A DNA stretch of 64,000 nucleotides from CAVUFH01 sp963740835 (lineage in GTDB: Bacteria; Actinomycetota; Acidimicrobiia; IMCC26256; PALSA-610). Positions 1 to 8,879 of the stretch are shown piece after piece. The position numbers and the translations under genes were made by a program. The notes below the pieces were generated by a model. That model did not search any database. It saw only the letters and a program-made list of their open reading frames with translations, and was not told the DNA's origin. The stretch covers positions 62,001-126,000 of the forward strand of contig CAVUFH010000001.1 of NCBI GenBank assembly GCA_963740835.1. Reading direction: 5' to 3'. The first letter of the stretch is position 1. Each line of letters begins with the position of its first letter.

Positions 1-636
1 CTTGTAGTACGGCGACCAACTCAGCCCGGGCGCGAACGACTCGAACGCGAGCACGACCAACAAGCCTGCGATCGCCGCGACCTGCACCAGTCTCACGTGC
101 GGCAGGTAGAGCACGAGGAACGTCGCGGCGGCAACCACGCCCCACCCGAGGGGCGGGACCCGGAGGAACGACAACGCCGAGAAGCCCGCGATGCCGAGCA
201 CGCTGCCGAACAGGTCGAGGCGGTAGGCCTGCAGCGGCTCGAACTTCACGAACGTGCGGGCGACGCCCTCGCCGATGAACGCCATGGTCGCGGCGACGAC
301 GAGGAAGATGACCGCGAGCATGAGCGCGCGCGGCGGTCCTCCGGTTTGCAGCTTGCCGAAGTAGATGAGGTCGCTGCCCGAACTACGGACCTTCACCGGG
401 AAGAAGCGGATAAACGCAACGAGCCCGAGCAAGGCGACCGGCGCCCACGGGAACAAGTTCACACGCTTGCCCGCGCGCAGGAAACCGATACCGATCCCGA
501 GGAAGCTCCCGAGCAGGACGAAGTTCGAGAAGTACGACAGGTACAGGACGTTCGAGCCGGTCCAACGGATCAATGCAAGCTCGACGAAGAGCATGAGGAA
601 GCTGAGGAGGACGAGCCGGAGCTTCAGTTGCGTCAC
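1..636 (-). CDS. Polytopic membrane protein, spermidine-synthase-like N-terminal region (partial)
   Basis: The reading frame starts at GTG 636 and runs off the left edge of the window, giving 212 codons without a stop. The GTG overlaps the stop of the next gene by the four bases GTGA. The visible part has at least five hydrophobic segments. Its beginning (ELALIRW, then SNVLYLSYFSNFVLLGSFLG) resembles the membrane domain that precedes a spermidine/spermine-synthase-like methyltransferase domain in large bacterial membrane proteins. The catalytic part would lie outside the window, so this assignment is from memory of the family and is moderate at best. It is the last visible gene of the glycosyltransferase cluster. 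What is certain is that it is an integral membrane protein with an intact frame. Confidence 0.6.
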   Translation of the reverse strand, partial: MTQLKLRLVLLSFLMLFVELALIRWTGSNVLYLSYFSNFVLLGSFLGIGIGFLRAGKRVNLFPWAPVALLGLVAFIRFFPVKVRSSGSDLIYFGKLQTGGPPRALMLAVIFLVVAATMAFIGEGVARTFVKFEPLQAYRLDLFGSVLGIAGFSALSFLRVPPLGWGVVAAATFLVLYLPHVRLVQVAAIAGLLVVLAFESFAPGLSWSPYYK

Positions 637-2006
637 GGGCGGGGCATCCTAGATGGGCCGCCGTCGGTCGAACGGGATCGCGATCGGAAGTGCGTCCAGC
701 CCGCGTCGAGCGCGACGCCCGCCAGCGCGGCGAGCACGACTTCCGCCGGGAGCCGGAAGCGCACGATGCCGTACGCCGTGATGGCGGTCACGGTGACGAG
801 GAGGATCTGCGCCACGAGCGGCACGAGCGTGACGCCACGACGGTACGTCACCACGCCACCGATGATGGCGAGCGGTAAGAGGATCCAGTAGCCGACCAGC
901 CCGGCTTGTGCCGCCCAGAGTGGTCGCCCCTCGATCGTCGCGAACCGCGCGTTCTGCAACGGCCGGTAGACCTCCCAGATGCGACCGACGCGCGCGCCGA
1001 TCACCTTCGGGAGCTCCCCCTTGTGCTCGCGCATGTACCGGATGCCCCGTTCCCGCCGAACCTCGGCGCGCACGGATTCGTCGCCGCGAACGTTCGTCGC
1101 GCATTGGAAGTACCAGAACCCGAGAAACGCGCCGTTGTACGTCTGGTCGCAATTCGCAGTTTCGACGAGATCGTCGGCGCCGGTCGACGAATAGACCGGC
1201 CGCTCGAACGTCGTGACGTTGCGGACGAACCACGGCGCGATGAGTGTGGCGGTGGCGGCGACGATCGCCGCGAACAACGCAACCCGCCTGCCGACGGTCA
1301 GCTTGCCGCTCACGATGACGAGCGGCAGTGCGAGGGTCACGACGAGAAGGATGCCTTCGCCGCGCGTCAGTGCCGCCAACGCGATCGCGAGCCCGACGAG
1401 CAGTGCGTTACCGAACGACGGCCGATCGTGGAAGCGATACGCCGCAAGGATCGTGACGCCGATCGTGAGTGCGAACAGTCCCTCGGACAAGATGAGTCCG
1501 TCGATGACCCACAGGTTCGGAGAGGCCGCAGCAAGCACTGCCGCGACGAGGCCGGCCCGGGGTCCGCCGACGCGCCGGCCGACGAGCCCGATGACCCCGA
1601 CCGTGGCGGCGCCGATCACGCACGAGATGACCTTCTGCGCGAAGAAGCCGGAAGCGCCGAACCACGAGCCGATCGCGAGCGCGATCGAGTAGAGCGGCGG
1701 GTGCTGCGCCGTCGGGATCACCTGGTGCGCCTGGTGCCAGACGAACGGATTCGCGAATCCGTGACCGTCGGCGAGCAGGATGGCCTGCTGGTGGTAGTAG
1801 AAGCCGTCGCCGCCCGTCGGGTTCAGCGTCCCCCACGATGCGACGTAGACGATCCGCCACACGAGCGCGACCAGCACGATGACGCCGAGCGCGAGCGAGA
1901 AGTTGCGCCCCGCGAACGTCGGCGGCGTCGCGGCCTCGTTGGCGGATGTCGCGTCGAGCTCTCGTTCCGCTCGCTCTTCGCCGATCACACGCTCACCGAG
2001 GAGCAA
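633..2006 (-). CDS. GT-C family (GT39/ArnT-like) membrane glycosyltransferase
   Basis: 457 aa. About ten hydrophobic segments follow a short cytosolic N-terminus. The first periplasmic loop has the acidic pair of GT-C enzymes (TGGDGFYYHQQA near residue 65) and a downstream HPPLYS motif. These enzymes move a sugar from a polyprenyl-phosphate donor to a lipid or protein acceptor on the outer face of the membrane. An extracytosolic block NCDQTYNGAFLGFW recurs in the two other GT39-like proteins of this locus, so they look like tandem paralogues. Its 5' end overlaps the acyltransferase stop by 14 bases and its 3' end overlaps the next gene by four, implying one transcript. The donor and acceptor cannot be read from sequence. 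Confidence 0.85.
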   Translation of the reverse strand: MLLGERVIGEERAERELDATSANEAATPPTFAGRNFSLALGVIVLVALVWRIVYVASWGTLNPTGGDGFYYHQQAILLADGHGFANPFVWHQAHQVIPTAQHPPLYSIALAIGSWFGASGFFAQKVISCVIGAATVGVIGLVGRRVGGPRAGLVAAVLAAASPNLWVIDGLILSEGLFALTIGVTILAAYRFHDRPSFGNALLVGLAIALAALTRGEGILLVVTLALPLVIVSGKLTVGRRVALFAAIVAATATLIAPWFVRNVTTFERPVYSSTGADDLVETANCDQTYNGAFLGFWYFQCATNVRGDESVRAEVRRERGIRYMREHKGELPKVIGARVGRIWEVYRPLQNARFATIEGRPLWAAQAGLVGYWILLPLAIIGGVVTYRRGVTLVPLVAQILLVTVTAITAYGIVRFRLPAEVVLAALAGVALDAGWTHFRSRSRSTDGGPSRMPRP

Positions 2007-3270
2007 CCGATGCCGCCGGTGTGCGCCGGTCGCGCGCAGGAATGGACTTCAGTCGCAGGATCGGTTTCTCGAACAGGAAGTAGCTGAGCGTCGCGGTCGC
2101 GACGGTGGTGCAGAACACGAACAGCAACATCCAGCCGAACGGCGAAGTGAACGCGAGTAGGCCTTCGGTCCGATGCGACCAGACCAAGTACTGGTGGATC
2201 CACTGGTCCTGCCACAGATACACTCCGTACGACACGAGGCCGAGGAACACGATGACGCGCGTCGCGAGAAACTTGCGGATGACGCCTTGGTCCTGACGCC
2301 CGAACACTCCGGGCAGGATGATGAACGCTGCGACCGCGCCGTAGAGGTAGTGCTGACCCAGCCACTGCCCATACTCGAACTTGACGAATGCGCGCGGCAG
2401 GCCGAGACGAGTCGACACGACCCAGAACGACAGCGCCGCGAACGTCCAGCTCGCGAACGGCAGTCCGGGATGCTGCAGCCACCGCAGGCGCGGCACATCG
2501 CGCCGTGCCGTCCAAACGCTGCCGACGGCGAACAGCATGCCGATCGCGAAGAGATCGATGCGCGCCGGCAGCCACGTGAGCATCATTCCCTTGTTCGCAT
2601 CGCTCGAGCCGGACGAGAGCACCCACCACTTGAACGCCAAGCTGACAACGAACAGCGCAGCGATGCCGACCAGCTCGGTACGGAGCCGCGTGACGAGATC
2701 GCCCTTCCGTAGGCGTATCAACGCGGCCCAGAGCGGCAGGAAGACGTAGAAGGAAACCTCGGTCGCGAGCGACCATGACTGCGGGAGCGGACCGATCAGC
2801 GTCTCGACACGGTAGATCTGCGCCAGGCTGTAGTAACTGAGGAGGTCGCGCACCGGAGGGGCCGCGCTCGCGTGGAACCCGTACACGATGATCGTGAACG
2901 CGAGCCAGTACGCCGGGTAGATGCGGAGCGCGCGCCGCCAAAAGTACGCGCCCGTTCGCGGGCGAGCTGCCTCACCGAAATACGCGCGCACGAACGGCCG
3001 GTACAAGAGAAAGCCGGAAATGACGAAGAACACGTCGACACCGACGTCGAGGCGGGCGAAGTAGGCGCCGAAACCGCTGCGGACGTTCGTTCCACTGATG
3101 AACGAGACGTGCGTGACGAGCACACTGAGCGCCGCGATCGCACGAAAACCATCGAAGCACGGGAAGATGGAGTGGCGCGTCTCGCCGCCGGAGCTGGCTT
3201 CCCGTGCAAGCGTCGCGGTTCCGTCCGCATCGGTCGTGGAAGCGGCCGGAGCCTTCGCCATCGCGCGCAT
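1993..3270 (-). CDS. Acyltransferase family 3 (OafA/YrhL-like) membrane protein
   Basis: About 425 aa from the chosen ATG at 3270, which lies 22 bases after the preceding stop; in-frame starts further upstream would run into that gene. The family signature is visible: FDGFRAIAALSVLVTHVSF at the N-terminus, the catalytic-type H in LVTH, then DVFFVISGFLLYRPF and about ten membrane helices. Such enzymes O-acetylate or O-acylate sugars of surface glycans, antibiotics or lipids. The position among GT-C glycosyltransferases suggests it decorates the glycan made by this locus. No SGNH esterase domain is attached. The acceptor is unknown. Confidence 0.9.
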   Translation of the reverse strand: MRAMAKAPAASTTDADGTATLAREASSGGETRHSIFPCFDGFRAIAALSVLVTHVSFISGTNVRSGFGAYFARLDVGVDVFFVISGFLLYRPFVRAYFGEAARPRTGAYFWRRALRIYPAYWLAFTIIVYGFHASAAPPVRDLLSYYSLAQIYRVETLIGPLPQSWSLATEVSFYVFLPLWAALIRLRKGDLVTRLRTELVGIAALFVVSLAFKWWVLSSGSSDANKGMMLTWLPARIDLFAIGMLFAVGSVWTARRDVPRLRWLQHPGLPFASWTFAALSFWVVSTRLGLPRAFVKFEYGQWLGQHYLYGAVAAFIILPGVFGRQDQGVIRKFLATRVIVFLGLVSYGVYLWQDQWIHQYLVWSHRTEGLLAFTSPFGWMLLFVFCTTVATATLSYFLFEKPILRLKSIPARDRRTPAASVAPR

Positions 3271-3292
3271 GCTAACTGGGCCGCGGGTCCGG

Positions 3293-4628
3293 TCAGCCGG
3301 ACCGCACCGCTCCGTCGCCACCGGCATTTCGTGTCCGCGCCGACCCGACCGCGGCGACGAGCGCGGTCGCAGCGCCGACAACCAGGACCGGTTCGGCCGC
3401 GATCCGGAACCGCTGGTTGCCGTACGTCGCGATCGTCGCGAGCATCACCGCGACGAGCGGTGCGACGAGCGGGCCGATGGGAACCCGCCGCAACCGCATC
3501 ACCACCAACCCACCAATCGCGAGCGGGGCCAAAACCCAGTACATCCAGGTCCCGAGGCGCTCCCACCGTTCGACCCGGCCCTCGAGCGTCGCGAGCTGAA
3601 TCTGCTGGTCGACTCGCCAGACCGCCAACGTCCGCCCGAGTCGGGCCGGAACGACTGCCGTCACCAACCGACGCGTGTTGTCACGCGCGTAGCGCACGCC
3701 CTTCGCCGCGCTCGGCCGCCGCCGCGTCGGCCTCGTCGAAGTCGCGCGCGCGGACGTCGAACCCTCCGAAGCACTCGCCGTTCGGGTTGGGTCTCGCTCC
3801 GAAGGTCGACCGCCACGAACCCAGCTGCGCGCCGTGGTACGTGAGTGAGCAGTTCGCACCGGCGAGCGCGGTACCGGCGTTGTTCGAGATCGGGACGAAC
3901 GCGTGGAAGACCGCCGCGTTGCGAATCGTCCACGGCGCGCACACCGCAGCCACGACGAGGAGCATCGACGCGCCGACGAGCACACGCCTGCCCGCCGACG
4001 CGCCTGCCATCGACGCCGCAACCACCCCGGCGAGGAGCACCGCGAGCAGCGCGCCTTCCGTTCGGGTCAACGTCGCGAGGCCGAGCAGTGCGCCCAATGT
4101 GACGATCCGACCGGCGCTCCTCCGATCCAGGACCCAGTACGTGGCCAGCAAGGACGCGGTGACGAGCAGCACGAAGAGCGTCTCGCTCATCAGCGCCGCG
4201 TCGCTCTGGAAGAGCATTGGATACACGGCGGCGATACCGGCGGCAGCGAGGCCGGTGACGGCGCCGCTCACGCGCCGTGCGAGCAATCCGACGAGCGCGA
4301 CCGTGCCCGCGCCGAGGAAGGCGCAGAAGATTCGCTGCGCCTCCACGGATCTGGCCCCGACGGTCGACGCCGCCGCGAGCACCGCGGGAAACAGTGGCGG
4401 GTACTCCGCGGTGGGGTGCTTCAGTCCGAGCAGCCGGAGATCAAAGGGTCGGACGAACCCGCGCCCGTCGGCGAGTTGGTTCGCAAGCAGGTGATACGCG
4501 CTCGCGTCGCTGAGACGCGGGACCTTCGGGTCGACCGCGACAACGAAGACGATGCGGACGACGAGCGCCGCGAGTGTGATCCCCCCGAGCGCGATCCCAA
4601 AGGTCCGGCGATCGGACCGGAGGCTCAC
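3293..4628 (-). CDS. GT-C family (GT39-like) glycosyltransferase, frameshifted
   Basis: Starts at GTG 4628, overlapping the upstream FAD-oxidoreductase stop as GTGA. The first part (signal-like helix, SDASAYHLL, PTAEYPPLFPAVL, NCSLTYHGAQLGSW) reads in one frame and stops at 3681. The continuation (AKGVRYARDNTRRL, then four hydrophobic segments to the stop at 3293) is in another frame. Removing one base from the GGG run (CCC on the plus strand, 3699-3701) joins both into a protein of about 444 aa that aligns with the neighbouring gene at 633-2006. The break may be a sequencing error or a recent mutation. Function as for the paralogue: polyprenyl-phosphate-sugar-dependent transfer at the outer membrane face. 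Confidence 0.8.
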
Positions 4629-6199
4629 GTCGAGCGCGAGTCCGACGCGGCCGCACCTTCGGCGTGACCGCCGGAGTGCTCCTCGTGATACGCCGCCTCC
4701 ACGTTCACCGTCCAGATGTCGTGGTCGGCGCCGAACATGTTCTCGACGGCCAGCATCGCCGTGTACATCGAGTGATCCTGGTTGTTGTACTTGTGCATGC
4801 CGTTGCGCCCGACCGCGAAGACGTTGGGCGTCTGCTCCTCGAGCCAACGGCGCAGGATGTCGACGTTCTCCTTGTAGGAGCCGTCGTACATCGGATACGC
4901 CTTCGGCATCCGCACGACGTATCCCGCCTCGACCTTGTCGCGAGCAACGAGTCCGATCGCATCGAGCTCGCGCGCACCTTCGGCGATGAGCGCCTCGTCG
5001 GACATCGTCCACCAATCGTCGCCTTCGTCCACGAAGAGCTCCAGACCCAGGCACGTCCGGCCGTCCTTGACGAGGTACGGCGACCATTGCCCGAAGTTCT
5101 GGATGCGACCCACCTTGACGTTGGCGTCGTTGATGTAGATCCAGTTGTCGGGGAAGCCGTCGGCCTCGGGCACCACCAACGCGACCGTGATGAAGTCTCG
5201 ATACCGAAGCGCGTCGGCGGCCGCGACGACCTCGGCGGGCGCGGGCGGGTCCATCGCTCGGATCAACGCCCCGATCGGCATCGACGACAAGACATGGGTG
5301 CACTCGTACCGGGTGGGGACCCCCTCGGTGCGCGCGGTGACTGCGACTGCCCTCCCGCCACGGTGGTGCACGGCGGTGACCACGGAGTCGAGCATCACCT
5401 TGGTGCCGCGAGCCGTGACGATCTCCGCGCATCGCTCCCACATCATTCCCGGCCCGAACTTCGGATAGTTGAACTCCTCGATCAGGCTGGTGACCTGCTT
5501 CGCTTTCGACTGCCGGCGGCGCACCGACTTCGGTTTCAGCGCCTCGATCACCGCGCGCACCAACGAGAGATCCTTGATCCGTTGTGCGCCCCAGTCGGCT
5601 TGGATCTCGTGACACGGCACACCCCAGACCTTTTCGCTCTGGGTCTTGAAGAAGTGCTCGTACAAGCGCCAACCGAACCGCCCGGCGACGAAGCCCTCGA
5701 GCGTGGTGCGATCCTTCGGCGGCTTCACCCGCACCCAGGCGTACGACGCCATGCACCGGATCGCTTCGACGGGGCCGAGGTTGCGGAGCGCGTTCGTCGC
5801 GACGATCGGGTAGTCGTAGAACTTGCCGCGGTAGTAGATCCGGCTCTGCCGGGGCCGGCGCAGGAAGTCGTCGGGACCCAGGATCTCGAACCACAGGTCT
5901 TCGACAGCCTGCACCTTGGTGAAGAACCGGTGGCCGCCGATGTCGAAGCGCCATCCGTCGCATTCGGCGGTGCGACTGATCCCACCGACGACCGTGTCGG
6001 CCTCGAGCACGGTCGCCGCGAGGCCGCGCTTCGAAAGGACATACGCACCCGTGAGCCCGGCCGGACCAGCACCGATGACGACGACCTCAGGGGCAGGCGT
6101 CGACTGCTCCGAAACCGGACTCGGGGCGGGGTCGCCGGCAGGGGGGTCGGTGGATGGGGACTCGGTGGAAGCGGGGTCGGTGGAAGGTAGGTCGGTCAC
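4625..6199 (-). CDS. FAD-dependent amine-oxidase-family oxidoreductase
   Basis: 524 aa. After a Ser/Thr/Pro-rich N-terminus (about 35 residues, so the true start may be later) comes a dinucleotide-binding motif VVVIGAGPAGLTGAYVL near residues 35-52. A second FAD contact follows (GGHRFFTK, about 90), and a C-terminal FAD segment (NVFAVGRNGMHKYNNQDHSMYTA, split here as VGRNGMHKYNNQD) lies near 470. The overall pattern is that of the protoporphyrinogen-oxidase/UDP-galactopyranose-mutase-like group of NAD(P)-binding FAD proteins often found in polysaccharide clusters. A redox step on a nucleotide- or lipid-linked sugar would fit the glycosyltransferase neighbours, but the substrate is not determined. 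It is the first gene of a run that is coupled by GTGA overlap to the frameshifted GT39 gene. Confidence 0.8.
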   Translation of the reverse strand: MTDLPSTDPASTESPSTDPPAGDPAPSPVSEQSTPAPEVVVIGAGPAGLTGAYVLSKRGLAATVLEADTVVGGISRTAECDGWRFDIGGHRFFTKVQAVEDLWFEILGPDDFLRRPRQSRIYYRGKFYDYPIVATNALRNLGPVEAIRCMASYAWVRVKPPKDRTTLEGFVAGRFGWRLYEHFFKTQSEKVWGVPCHEIQADWGAQRIKDLSLVRAVIEALKPKSVRRRQSKAKQVTSLIEEFNYPKFGPGMMWERCAEIVTARGTKVMLDSVVTAVHHRGGRAVAVTARTEGVPTRYECTHVLSSMPIGALIRAMDPPAPAEVVAAADALRYRDFITVALVVPEADGFPDNWIYINDANVKVGRIQNFGQWSPYLVKDGRTCLGLELFVDEGDDWWTMSDEALIAEGARELDAIGLVARDKVEAGYVVRMPKAYPMYDGSYKENVDILRRWLEEQTPNVFAVGRNGMHKYNNQDHSMYTAMLAVENMFGADHDIWTVNVEAAYHEEHSGGHAEGAAASDSRST

Positions 6200-6342
6200 G
6201 AAGTGGCGAGTCTAGAAAACCAGGCGTGGCACGTCCTCGATCCGCCATGCGCCGGCTCCCGACCCGCGGCCGACCAGGGTCAGCGCCCCCTACCTCGCGT
6301 GGCTCGAATCGGCGCGCACGCCCGGCCTCGACGTGTCGGCCG
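6200..6342. other. Intergenic gap within the glycosyltransferase locus
   Basis: 143 bases between the FAD oxidoreductase (start 6199) and the stop of the large GT-C gene (6343), both on the minus strand. I see no convincing ORF. The only structure is a T-poor, GC-rich stretch, so the promoter of the downstream FAD-oxidoreductase run would have to lie here, but no clear -10/-35 pair is visible. Confidence 0.4.
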
Positions 6343-8862
6343 CTACGTGATCGTCGCGGTTGTCTTCTCGCGACTGTTGCCCGGGCCGGCCTCTCCGCCT
6401 GCGCTCGATCCCGATCTGGAAGTCGTCCATCGAATTGCCGCGACGAGCGCGACGGCCGCGAGCACGGCCAGTGATGGTTCCGCGGCCGCTCGAAAACGAG
6501 TCTGCCCATAGGTGAGGCCGCTCATGAGCGTCACGGTGATCACCGGCACGCAGAGGATCCAGCACATGCCACGCGCCCGGCGCCGTAGCAGAACGACGAC
6601 GCCCGCGATCGCGCCGAAGAGCGTCGGGTAGAACGCGACGAGGCCAAGGCGCGTGACCCACGCTTCCCTGCCTTCGCCTTTGTTGTACTGGATCATGTCC
6701 GCGGGCCGGTAGAGGCTCCACGTGCGTCCGATGCGCGCGAGCGCGACAACGGGCAGCCGCCGTTTATGGGCGCGGATGTAGTCGAACGCGAGGTCCCGGT
6801 AGCGCGTCGACACGACACTCTGATCGCCTTCCTCCACCGGCGGGGTGCACGTCGCCCCGTTGAGCGCCCAGAGTCCCATCGCTTTGCCCGAGTAGACCGC
6901 GTCGCAGTTCGCACCGAGCAGGGTGTTGCCGTCGTTCGTCGAGAGGAACGTCGGGTCGTCGAAGCGCGCGAGGTTGTACCCGACCCACGGCGCGATCACC
7001 ACGAGCGCGGCGCCGACACCGGCAGCCAGCGCGGGCAGCCGCGGCCGTGACCGCCACGCGAGCGGGATCGCGAGCAGCGGCACGAGCAGCAGCAACTCCG
7101 CACGCGCGAGCGCAGCGAAGCCGCAACCCACACCGACGACAAGAAGTCGCTTCGGCGATGGACGCTCGAACGCGACGACCGCGGCGAGCAACGTGGCGAC
7201 GACGGCGACGTTCATGACCGTCTCGGACATGATCAACCCGTCGCTCACCCAGATGTTCGGACTGACGGCCGCGATACCGGCAGCGATCAGTCCCGCGCCG
7301 TCGCCCGCGACCCGCCGGCCGAGCAGGCCGACGAGAGCGACGAGCAGGGTTCCGAACAACACCATCGTGTATCGGTGTTCACGCACGTTCGCGTCGAGAC
7401 CGTCGCCGGCGATCCAGTCGACCGGTGGATGCTCGACGACCCACGACACGGGCGCCAGCACGACGGCGGTCAGCGGTGGGTGGTCGGCCGCGGCCGGCGG
7501 CTTCTCTCCCGGGTGCGACACCCGCCAGAGCGGGACGACGAACCCATCGCCACGCGCGAGCGCGTCCGCCTCACTGTTGTAGAAGACCTGATCGCCGATC
7601 GTGCACTCGCTCGGATAGGAACCGAGCGCGACGCCGCTGACCTTCACCGTGCACGTCCCCCCCTTTGCCACCGCCACGTACGCGACCCGAATCCCGAACG
7701 CGACGAGGACGATCAGCAGCAGGGCGCGCCCGAATCTCACGGAACGAGCGACCCGGTGAACGCCGAGCGCGGCGGCCGCAACCAGCCCGGCTGCGGCCAG
7801 CACGAGCACAACGCGCTCCCGGCTCTCGGTATCGACGACGTCGGCAAGCGCGAGCACGAACGGGGCCGTCGAGAGCATGTAACGCTCGAGAGAGTCGAGA
7901 TTGCGCGCTGTCAACGCGAGGACCAACGCCGACGCGGCGTAGAGCGTGTAGGACGCGGGCCAGCGGCGTGCGAGCACCACGAGCAATGCGATGCACACGG
8001 CGATCGTGAGGAGGTGCACTCCCGCAGTGTCGTGGTCACCAGTCGAGAAGTCTCGCGCGACGTCGATCACGTTGGTGACGGGGAACCGGGCGGAACCCCG
8101 GCGCGACGGGTCCTCTTGGATGCGCAAGGGCTCGAGGAAGCTCCTCGTGCGGTCGGCGGCCCAGGAGAGGTACGCGAAGCAGCCGGCGACGGGCGCAACG
8201 ACCGCGGCCACGCGCGCCGCGACATCCGTGCCGGTCAACGTGCGCCGGTTCCGGAGCGCCTCAACCAGGATGGGGACGACGAGCAGCAGCCCCACGGGCC
8301 GGCACGCGCCGGCGAGCAGCGCGGCACCCGCGGCGACCAACCACTGCGAGCGGCGGATCGCCAAGAGCACGACGACCGCCAGCAGCATGAACGTCGCTTC
8401 CGCGTAGCCCATCACGAGTACGAAGGCGGGCGGTACGAGATACAGCAGCCACACCGCGCGCCGGGCGAACACTTCGTCGCCGCGTTCGAAGAACGCGAGG
8501 CGGTACAGCACGAAGCCGAGCACCAACGCGCAAAGGTTCGCGACGAGCACGACGGCGAGGTCGGCGTTGACGCCCGGGACGATCGCAGCCGTGCGCGCGA
8601 GCAACGGAAACAATGGGAAGAAGCGCAACCCCTCGGCGGGTACCGCGTCGTATCCGCCGCGCGCGATGGCGGCGTAGAACGCGGCGTCCCATGCGTGCAG
8701 GCCTTGGCCGACCTGGATCGGGTCGGTGATCGTCGCGAGATCGCGCACCACCTCGCGCGTCACGCCGAGCGTCGCGATAACGAGCACGCGAGAGATCACG
8801 TACGGCACCAGCACGATGCGGACCACATCGCGCGCGGTCGGCCCCGACCAGGACCCTCGCAT
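6343..8862 (-). CDS. Two GT-C glycosyltransferases read as one ORF: PIG-V-like then GT39-like
   Basis: One open frame of 839 aa from ATG 8862. A GAGG-containing leader links it to the upstream stop. Residues about 1-370 look like a PIG-V/mannosyltransferase-type GT-C protein (DVVRIVLVPYVISR, LHAWDAAFYAAIARGGYD, RFFPLFPLLAR). Residues about 375-839 are a GT39-like protein with the same NCDAVYSGKAMGLW block as the two other paralogues here. At the junction, GTG 7740 (VRFGRALLLIVLVAFGIR) would be a natural start. It overlaps an out-of-frame TGA at 7737-7739 exactly as the GTGA couplings elsewhere in the window. The fusion may therefore result from a one-base error upstream of 7740 and be two genes, about 374 and 465 aa. 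Confidence 0.8.
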   Translation of the reverse strand: MRGSWSGPTARDVVRIVLVPYVISRVLVIATLGVTREVVRDLATITDPIQVGQGLHAWDAAFYAAIARGGYDAVPAEGLRFFPLFPLLARTAAIVPGVNADLAVVLVANLCALVLGFVLYRLAFFERGDEVFARRAVWLLYLVPPAFVLVMGYAEATFMLLAVVVLLAIRRSQWLVAAGAALLAGACRPVGLLLVVPILVEALRNRRTLTGTDVAARVAAVVAPVAGCFAYLSWAADRTRSFLEPLRIQEDPSRRGSARFPVTNVIDVARDFSTGDHDTAGVHLLTIAVCIALLVVLARRWPASYTLYAASALVLALTARNLDSLERYMLSTAPFVLALADVVDTESRERVVLVLAAAGLVAAAALGVHRVARSVRFGRALLLIVLVAFGIRVAYVAVAKGGTCTVKVSGVALGSYPSECTIGDQVFYNSEADALARGDGFVVPLWRVSHPGEKPPAAADHPPLTAVVLAPVSWVVEHPPVDWIAGDGLDANVREHRYTMVLFGTLLVALVGLLGRRVAGDGAGLIAAGIAAVSPNIWVSDGLIMSETVMNVAVVATLLAAVVAFERPSPKRLLVVGVGCGFAALARAELLLLVPLLAIPLAWRSRPRLPALAAGVGAALVVIAPWVGYNLARFDDPTFLSTNDGNTLLGANCDAVYSGKAMGLWALNGATCTPPVEEGDQSVVSTRYRDLAFDYIRAHKRRLPVVALARIGRTWSLYRPADMIQYNKGEGREAWVTRLGLVAFYPTLFGAIAGVVVLLRRRARGMCWILCVPVITVTLMSGLTYGQTRFRAAAEPSLAVLAAVALVAAIRWTTSRSGSSAGGEAGPGNSREKTTATIT

Positions 8863-8879
8863 GCCGCCGCGCCCGGTCC

